A DNA stretch of 64,000 nt from Sophora flavescens (Eukaryota > Streptophyta > Magnoliopsida > Fabales > Fabaceae), in the NCBI GenBank assembly GCA_030762895.1, contig CM061062.1, forward strand, positions 137,623,104-137,687,103, read 5' to 3'. The notes beneath the pieces were generated by a model. It saw nothing but the letters and a program-made list of their open reading frames with translations. It was not told where the DNA came from and did not search any database. Positions 57,057-64,000 of this stretch are shown here, in pieces. Made by a program: the position numbers and the translations under genes. Numbering within the stretch: the first letter of the stretch is position 1; each line of letters starts with the position of its first letter.

Positions 57057-58346
57057 ATGGATAATTATATGCGAAATTATGTTCCTAATGTTTCTTATGA
57101 GCAACCATGCATGTATTATCCTGATTTTAGTGAGCCACCACCGTGCACATATTATCCTAATTTTACTAGAAGTTATGAGTCTAATAGTGATTGTGGCAGG
57201 TTTGGAGTGAATAATCATTTTAGCCAACAAAGTGTAGGACAGAGCACCTTGGATGAGATTGCTTCTATGATACAACAAATGGCCGAGAACAATCAACGGA
57301 TGGCAGTAAGCCAGCAATATCAGCTTGATCCTACACTAGCCCAACTCAGTCTGCAAGAGATGATACAACAAATAGAAGAGAACAATCAACGGTTGGCACA
57401 ACAAACTCTTGAATTCCAACAGAGGATGGAGGCTGAATACCAGAGGGGAGAAGCTGAATCTCAGAAGTTGGCCATGCAAATTGATCAAATTGTCGCCAAC
57501 TCGGCTGAAATGCTAACTCCACATCCCCTTGAAGAACATAAAGATTCACAGATGGTTATTCTTGAAGATACTTTTGCTGATAATTTTGATAATGTTTCTG
57601 TTGATGAACTGTGTGTTGAATCCCCTGATTCTAATTCATGTGCTGATTGTTATTGTGATGGCACTGCTTTGTGTATAGACTGTTATGCAGCTTTATTCTG
57701 TTCAGGAAACATAGAAAATGAGGATCAGGAGGATCAGGAGGACATCTGCTTCCCCGTGCCTGAGGATAATGAAGAACCTTTGGAAGTAGATTATTCAAGT
57801 AAATCAAATGCATGTGTTGAGAGTAATGGGGTGGATGAATTAATTGCTGAATTTCCAGACATTCAGAATTTTACTGATTCATTTTATTGTGATATATGTA
57901 CTGACTCTACTAACACTAACCTTTGTGTGGTGTGTGCTGAAATTTCTGCATGTATAGCAGGTGATAACTTTGTTAGTGCAGTGAATGAAGAAAATGCAGA
58001 AGTTGAAGCAGCACCAGTAACCCCAGCTAACTGTTTGCCACCTCCCACTGTGGAACCACCGGTGATGGAGTTCCAGCCTTTGGATTTGTCACTGTGGCCA
58101 TTTCAAGAGGTTGAACCCCACTTCTATTGGGAGGACTTTATGGACAAAGTTGAGAAAGCGGTCATCTTTGACCCAAAAGGGAGTGAGAAGTCCGCCGCAC
58201 TAGAAGGAGTCATCGTAATTGTCAAGTGCTCACCCCCATATCAAGGCTGCGAGTTAGGGAAGCATGGAACAAGCTTCCGTCCTTTGGCTATCACTTGGGC
58301 CTTATGTTACAAGCAATGGGATCCTGGTGGAACTGCCCCCCAATGA
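57057..58346 (+). CDS. Unrecognised 429-residue cysteine-rich protein of the nested retrotransposon
   Basis: The first ATG, in the context CCCCATGG, opens 429 codons ending GGTAPQ-stop. Visible parts: a repeated Pro-Cys-x-Tyr-Tyr-Pro-x-Phe motif (about residues 17-24 and 29-36); a Gln/Glu-rich coiled-coil-prone segment with an internal repeat (MIQQMAENNQR at 71-81, MIQQIEENNQR at 102-112); and two cysteine arrays, C195-x2-C-x7-C-x2-C-x5-C215 and C278-x2-C-x8-C-x2-C-x5-C299, separated by a very acidic stretch. No capsid, CCHC, protease or RT motif is present. The position right after the primer-binding site is that of gag. The spacing of the arrays recalls the first half of plant B-box zinc fingers, but that is only a resemblance. 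Possible roles are RNA packaging or helper hijacking. Confidence 0.7.
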   Translation: MDNYMRNYVPNVSYEQPCMYYPDFSEPPPCTYYPNFTRSYESNSDCGRFGVNNHFSQQSVGQSTLDEIASMIQQMAENNQRMAVSQQYQLDPTLAQLSLQEMIQQIEENNQRLAQQTLEFQQRMEAEYQRGEAESQKLAMQIDQIVANSAEMLTPHPLEEHKDSQMVILEDTFADNFDNVSVDELCVESPDSNSCADCYCDGTALCIDCYAALFCSGNIENEDQEDQEDICFPVPEDNEEPLEVDYSSKSNACVESNGVDELIAEFPDIQNFTDSFYCDICTDSTNTNLCVVCAEISACIAGDNFVSAVNEENAEVEAAPVTPANCLPPPTVEPPVMEFQPLDLSLWPFQEVEPHFYWEDFMDKVEKAVIFDPKGSEKSAALEGVIVIVKCSPPYQGCELGKHGTSFRPLAITWALCYKQWDPGGTAPQ

Positions 58347-59750
58347 GTTGCTCTGAACCTTGCTTCTTTTTAATTTTCTTTTCCTTGCTTTATTTCTGTT
58401 TTGTTTTCAATAAAGCTCCTGAATAATTTGAGAAGCTCATGAGTTGTGTCAAGTCTAGTGTTGGCAAGTTTGATGGATTTGATTGATTTTGCATAGATTG
58501 ATTGCATGATAGTGTTGACTGTTTTCCCCCTAGGACTTGAAAATTGAAAAATGATCCCCATATGATTGAAAACTGAACTTTGAGATTTTGTTATGATGAC
58601 ATGATTTATGATAAGTTTGGGGTGATAGGAAGCACACACTAGGGATAGAATCTCTGTCAAACAATTTGCAAATAATGTCCAGGTGAGGTTTTGAGCCTCC
58701 AACATGTTTTTGACTGTGAGAAATCACTTTTGATTGCACTTTCCTGAATTTGCTTGAATCTCTTTATGGTTTGCATGATTATGTGTTTGCTTCAAATGAT
58801 TTAGGCATTTTCTTTGTAAATAACTACTTAGCCTAAAATAACCCTTCCTAATGCATGTTCCCTAGTTAGCCCCATTGAGCCTGATTAGCCAGTTAATTCT
58901 TGTTGACCTGATGTTATGAGCCTAAAATCTGAAAAATCATGTTAACCCGATCTTAGGATTAGTAGAGCATGGAATCTTAGTGAGAAATTGGTTGCAAGAA
59001 ATTAAGTTTGGGGTGGCTACCAGGTGCAATGTGTTGTTTGGGATTGAAAAAAAAAAAGAAAAAAAGAAAAAAGACGAAGAAAAAAAAAGAGAAAGAAAAA
59101 GAAAGTGTAAAAATTTTAAATGTAAAAAAAAATGAAAAAAAAAGTATTAGAAAATAAGAGGCTGTAGTCACCCAAGGCGAAAAGAAGAATGAGAAAAGGA
59201 ACTTGAGTGGAATTCTAATGTTTTAAAGTGTAAATAATGTTCATGCTCTCTTAGTTCCTAGGGTCTTCAGCCTAGTACCTTTGTATATCCTACCCTTAGC
59301 CAGGCCCCATTACAACCCATAAAAGACCTTTTGATGTTGCTTGCATGTTTTCTGTGGGAACCATTTTGAGATGAAAATCAAATTTATGGGAAGTGCTCTT
59401 AAAAGTGAAATTGAGGGAAATGTTAATAGCCTGACACAAACTGAGCGATTGAGTGAAACACAAATTTCCCTTGTGAGGAAGGCAGTTGTTTGAATTTGGT
59501 GATCTCCCTTTTGTGTGTAACTTGGATCCCCTGCTTAGATTAATAATTGTTTGAATGATGAAATTCTCAATTGTTTAGAATAAATGAATGTGGGGATTGC
59601 TTTGTTTGTAGGGGGGAACGTTGAAGTATTTTGATAAATTGCTTGAAATGCATGCGAAAGTTGATTGAATCTTTTGAGCTTGCCAGGTCTTGAGTCTTTT
59701 TTAAGTTTTAGTTTGCTTGGGGACAAGCAAAGTTTAAGTTTGGGGTATTT
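58347..59750 (+). other. 3' non-coding region of nested element, copy 2
   Basis: As in copy 1, with three AAGTTTGGGG tracts, but the poly-G run is only six Gs (about 59611-59616). No further gene. Confidence 0.75.
59712..59731 (+). other. Hairpin with GGGA loop next to the purine tract, nested copy 2
   Basis: Same as 46888-46907. Confidence 0.85.
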
Positions 59751-61063
59751 TGATGAGCCTCTGGTTGACTGGTTTTATAACTAATAAAGACCATGGCTTT
59801 GTGCTAATTTTATATCATTTTCACCCAAATTAGACTTGATTGTCTTTAAGTAGTATTTTGAGTCTGTAAAGTATTTTTAAGTTAATTTAGTTGATTTAGA
59901 GTTAAATAAAACACTTATTCTATTTTCTGTTTTCAGGTTAATAAAAGGAAATAATTCTGGAGCTTTCGCCCCGCGAGAAAGGCATTCGCCTCGCGAACCA
60001 GAAGGTGACTGTGCCAGAGAAATTGCAACCATTCTGTCTCGCCCCGCGAACACTTGACTCGCCTCGCGAGTAATCCAAGCCTGGAAGTCAGAAAGCATCA
60101 CGGTTTACCCGTGTGAAAGGTCACGGGCGTTACAGTTTGGAATTTGAAGAGTTCGCCACGCGAATCCAATCCTCGCCTCGCGAGAGTGAAGCCCAGAAGT
60201 CATGACCTTTCCATTCCTCGCCATGCGAGCCTGCTTCGCCTCGCGAGAATACCAAACGCTGCAAGATTCGCCTCGCGAATGTGTTCTCGCCTCGCGAGAA
60301 AGCTGATTCCAGAAAGTTGTATATAAGTCAGTTTTAGGCAGAACTAAAAGGGGGCTAGCTTTAGGCTAGGAGGCTGGCTAGTTTTAGTCAGAATAGGAGC
60401 CAGTAGTTAGTCTTTTATTTTCTCCTTAGTTTATTGTTTTCCTTTTGTAATGGAGAGCTAGTCTCCTAGATTAATCTACTGGGATTGGTTTCCATTTACA
60501 TTTGAGGTTCTGTAATTCCTGTTTTCACTTGTTTTTCTCTTTTCAATACGATGCTATATGTTTCTGTTTGCTTAATTCAGGAATGTATAGTGTTGTATTG
60601 ATTCATTTCGGTGATGTTATGTTCCTATATATAATCGCGTTTGCTTATTTCGCGTGCGTTCAATCATGTTCGCTTAGTTCATGAGTGCTTCACCCCGTTT
60701 GCTTAATTCGGGAATATGGACATATATCTGTAGTAGTGGTTTCGCTTGTAAATTGTTGCTACAACCGAGAGGGGATTAGATTCTGCTTAGGGCTTGGATT
60801 TATATGAACCAATGATAGTGGGAAACCGAGAACAGTAGGTTAATTGCTTTAGTTTAATTGTCAATCTCTTAAACTCGCCTGTTTTTATTGCTTTGTTTTC
60901 TTTATTTTATCTCAATCCAAAACCCCCAAAACTAACTTTTGATTTTATCTTAATAATAACAACACCTACGAGTCCTTGAGAGACGATACTCGAGTTGTCG
61001 CTTCCCTATCTACATTATTTTGTAAACGCTCGTTCTTTTTGGCGCGTGGCGACAGCGCGTTCA
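59751..61063 (+). repeat. 3' LTR of nested element, copy 2
   Basis: 1313 bp, most similar to the 3' LTR of copy 1; shares with it 'gggggctagc', 'gaatatggac' and 'aacacctacg'. Confidence 0.92.
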
Positions 61064-64000
61064 GTACTGCAGCTAAATTTCTGCCTCACGCTCCCAAGTA
61101 GCATCTCCGGTAACACTATCCCATATGACCTTGACCAGGGGATTTGTTTACCATAGAGTTTTTTAATCCTTCTATCTGCAATCTTAGATGGTAAAGCCTC
61201 ATATTCCAGATTCTCTCTGAGTTGTATTGACTCAGGCTCAACGACATGAGAAGGATTAGGGTAATATTTTCTCAACTGGGATACATGGAAGACATCGTGA
61301 AGGTTAGAATGGTTAGCCGGTAAGGCCATCTGGTAGCTCTTTTGGACCAATTAGTCAAGAATAAATGGTCCAATGAATCGGGGAGTGAGCTTTCTAGACT
61401 TTATAGCTCTACCAATTCCGGTCTTCGGAGTGACTCTAAAGTACACGTGATCACCTTCTTGAAACTCTAAGGGCCTCCTCCTCTTGTTAATATAGCTTCT
61501 CTGCCAATCCTGCGCTTCCTTCATTCTTTCTTTGATTTTCCAGACTTGCTCCGTAGTTTGCTGTACCACATCAGGACCCAACACTTGGCTCTCGCCAGTC
61601 TCATACCAACACAACGGAGTCCTGCACTTTCTCCCATACAGAGCCTCATACGGTGCCATCCCAATACTGCTTGTGGAAACTGTTGTTGTATGTGATCTCA
61701 ATCAAAGGTAGGAACTCATCCCAACTGTCAACATGTTACAACACACAGGCTCTTAAAAGATCCTCCAATGACTGAATTATTCTCTCTGACTGTCAAAACG
61801 TCTGAGGATGATAAGCAGAACTCATCCTCAACTTTGTTCCCAAAACATCGTGTAACTGTCTCCAAAATCTAGATGTAAATCTGGGATCTCGGTCGGAGAC
61901 AATACTCGACGGCACACCATGCGAACTCACTACTTCCTTGATGTAGATCCGGGTCAACCTTTCAAGACTAGAACTCTCACCAATAGGTAAGAAGTGAGCA
62001 CACTTCATCAACCTATCAATGATAACCTAAATCGCATCAAACCTCTTCGGAGTTCGTCGTAATCCCACCACAAAGTCCATCGCTATGCTATCCCACTTCC
62101 ACTCTGGGATATCCAAGGACCGCAACAACCCGACATGCTTTTGATGCTCTATCTTAGCTTTCGACATACCAAACATGATAGAACATACTCCGCCACTTCT
62201 TTCTTCATCTTTGGCCACCAAAACATCTTCTTCAACTCTTGGTACATCTTGGTGGCTCCGGGTGGAAACGTAGCTTACTTTTATGTGCCTCCTCTAAGAT
62301 CATCTTCCTAATCTCTAAGTTCTCTGGCACACATAACTGATCCTTAAACCTTAATACTCCATCTGATCCTCTCCTAAACTCTGAAACCTTACCCTCATCT
62401 ATACCTCGATTCACATCCACCAAATATTCAACTTGGCCTGCTTAACCTTAAGATCTCTTAAAAACTCACTACTGATGGTGATCATACCTAAGCATATTCT
62501 ATCCTCAATCAAATCCATACCTAAGTTCAAATCTCTAAACTGTTCAAGCAACTCCATCTCTTTCACCAACATTGCGGATACGTGCAAGGATTTCCGACTT
62601 AGTGCATCCGCCACAACATTAGCCTTCTCTGATTGGTATTGAAGATCCAACTCATAGCCCTTAATGAATTCCATCCATCTACGTTGCCTCATGTTCAGCT
62701 CCTTCTAATCAAACAAATACTTTAAACTCTTGTGATCGTTGAACACATTGAACTTAGCTCCATAGAGATAGTGTCGCCATATCTTCAATGCCAACACTAT
62801 GGCTGCTAACTCTAGATCATGGGTCGGATAATTCCTTTCATGAACCATCAACTGTCAGGAAGCATAAGCCACAACCCTTCCCTCTTGCATCAAAACACAA
62901 CCCAATCCTTTATATGACGCGTCACAGTACACGTCAAACTGTCCTAATGGATCTAGTAACATCAACACAGGAGATGTAATCAACTTCTCCTTTAGCTTCT
63001 GAAAGCTCTCTTCACACTTCTCTATCATAACAAACGTCGTACCTTTTCTCGTTAATTGTGTCATAGGCAACACAATCTTTGAGAAACCCTCGATGAACCT
63101 CCTGTAATACCCAGCTAATCCTAGGAAACTCCTCACCTCACTCACTGACTTAGGCCTCTGCCACTTAATCACGGCCTCTACCTTAACTGGATCAACGACT
63201 ATCCCTTTCTTGTTGATTGCATGCCCTAGAAACTGTACTTCCTCTAACCAAAATTCACACTTGGATAGCTTAGCATACAACTTATCTCTCAACACCTGTA
63301 ACACCACTCTCGGATGCTCCTCGTGTTTTTCCCGACTACGGGAGTAGATAATAATATCATCTATAAACACCACAACAAACTTGTCAAGGAACAGTCTAAA
63401 GATCCTGTTCATGTAATCCATAAACACCGCTGGAGCATTAGTTACACCAAAAGGCATAACTAGGTATTGGTAGTGTCCATACCTCGTCCTGAAAGCGGTC
63501 TTAGGTATATCTTCCTTCCTCACCCTAATCTGATGGTATCCTGATCTTAAATCTATCTTGGAAAACACCGAAGCTCCCTTCAACCGATCCATCAGATCAT
63601 CTATCCTAGGCAACTTATATTTGTATTTTATTGTAACTTTATTCAACTACCTATAATCCGTGCCCAATCTAGAACTTCCGTCCTTTTTCTTGACAAAAAT
63701 ACTGGTGCTCCCCAAGGCGAAACACTCGGTCTGATGAATTCCTTCTTCATCATGTCATCCAGCTGTTTCTTCAACTCTGCCAACTCCATTGGTGACATCC
63801 GATAAGGAGCTACTGATATAGGTCTGGTCCCTGGTATGAGATCTATAGCGAACTCCACCTCCGTCTCTGGTGGCAAACCTGGAACATCAGGAGGGAAAAC
63901 CATAGGAAACTCTCTCACGATAGGCAAAGAATCCATACTCGGAGTCTCCTTAGCTTCCAAAGAGAAAAACATCACATACTGCTGAGACTCGTCACTCCTC
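61064..64000 (-). pseudogene. pol: Chromovirus pol, unit 2 (runs off the window)
   Basis: Same order as unit 1: chromodomain-like tail, integrase, RNase H, RT (FIDDI active site at about 63362-63348) and the region before RT. It shares the old stops of unit 1 (the TAG for Trp near 62025, the TGA near 61793, the TAG in the RT N-terminus near 63650) and adds its own shifts near 61350, 61670, 62160 and 62258, where unit 1 is intact. The protease and gag parts lie beyond the window. Confidence 0.88.

Larger units (their letters stand above)
55622..61063 (+). mobile_element. Nested non-autonomous LTR retrotransposon, copy 2
   Basis: 5' LTR 55622-56933, primer site 56939, protein gene 57057-58346, purine tract before 3' LTR 59751-61063, right duplication GTACT (61064-61068). 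It occupies exactly the same pol position as copy 1, so it was copied by the segmental duplication rather than by a second insertion. Confidence 0.9.
40090..64000 (-). mobile_element. Tandem array of a chromovirus-type Ty3/gypsy retrotransposon (LTR-internal-LTR-internal)
   Basis: LTR copies lie at 40090-42714 and 53006-55554. Each is followed on the plus strand by the same polypurine tract, nested element and pol, so the second LTR serves both as 5' LTR of unit 1 and 3' LTR of unit 2. Corresponding points are offset by about 12,830-12,916 bp. Unit 2 runs out of the window. RT (FIDDI), integrase order and a degenerate chromodomain-like C-terminus suggest a chromovirus, perhaps Tekay-like. Shared stop codons in both units show pol had decayed before the duplication. 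Confidence 0.88.

Noticed and set aside
57195..58346. B-box zinc-finger transcription factor gene
   Set aside because: The cysteine spacing resembles only the first half of a B-box; the second-half Cys/His residues are missing, and the gene lies in the gag position of an LTR element.

Overview
The window looks like repeat-rich, probably heterochromatic DNA of a flowering plant, most likely a eudicot. Supporting signs are plant Ty3/gypsy lineages (Athila-type and chromovirus-type), primer-binding sites complementary to plant initiator-Met and Asp tRNAs, two CACTA (En/Spm-type) DNA transposons, MITEs, a tRNA-like SINE and LINE tails. The only trace of a host gene is a broken F-box-type gene. 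I cannot name the species.

Layout. 1-12507: an inverted LTR fragment abuts a gag-only Ty3/gypsy element. The element's 3' LTR (about 3.4 kb) is split by a 5.6 kb CACTA transposon (4542-10186, target-site duplication TTT) that carries a decayed Transposase_24-type gene. 12508-12833: a minisatellite. 13053-14379: a solo Athila-type LTR (duplication GCAAG). 14490-16240: AT-rich degenerate tandem repeats and microsatellites. 16242-17186: F-box-associated pseudogene, cut near its last codons by a complete Athila-type retrotransposon on the minus strand (17187-27332, duplication GTGGC); its final codons resume at 27338.

27370-40089: gene-free DNA with a LINE tail, two MITEs (28986-29230 and 29370-29578), a second CACTA element (29718-36205, duplication CAG; minus-strand gene combining a Transposase_24-like N-terminus with a Ulp1/C48 cysteine-protease C-terminus), a SINE, a SINE relic and a decayed CACTA terminus with eight 27-bp repeats.

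40090-64000: a tandem array of a chromovirus-type gypsy element on the minus strand, laid out LTR - internal - LTR - internal with a period of about 12.84 kb. Both internal regions carry the same nested non-autonomous LTR element (42782-48234 and 55622-61063) in the last codons of pol, so the insertion predates the duplication. The nested element encodes one unrecognised cysteine-rich protein, intact in the right-hand copy only.

Three observations cut across families. (a) Three LTR families carry clusters of short dyad-symmetric GC-rich motifs just upstream of their TATA boxes. (b) Athila and the nested element share an 8-bp-stem, RGGA-loop hairpin just upstream of a polypurine-like tract, with compensatory stem changes. 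(c) Several breaks in young elements, one N and a poly-G run suggest that some frameshifts are sequencing or assembly errors. No intact host gene, functional RNA gene or CRISPR array was found.
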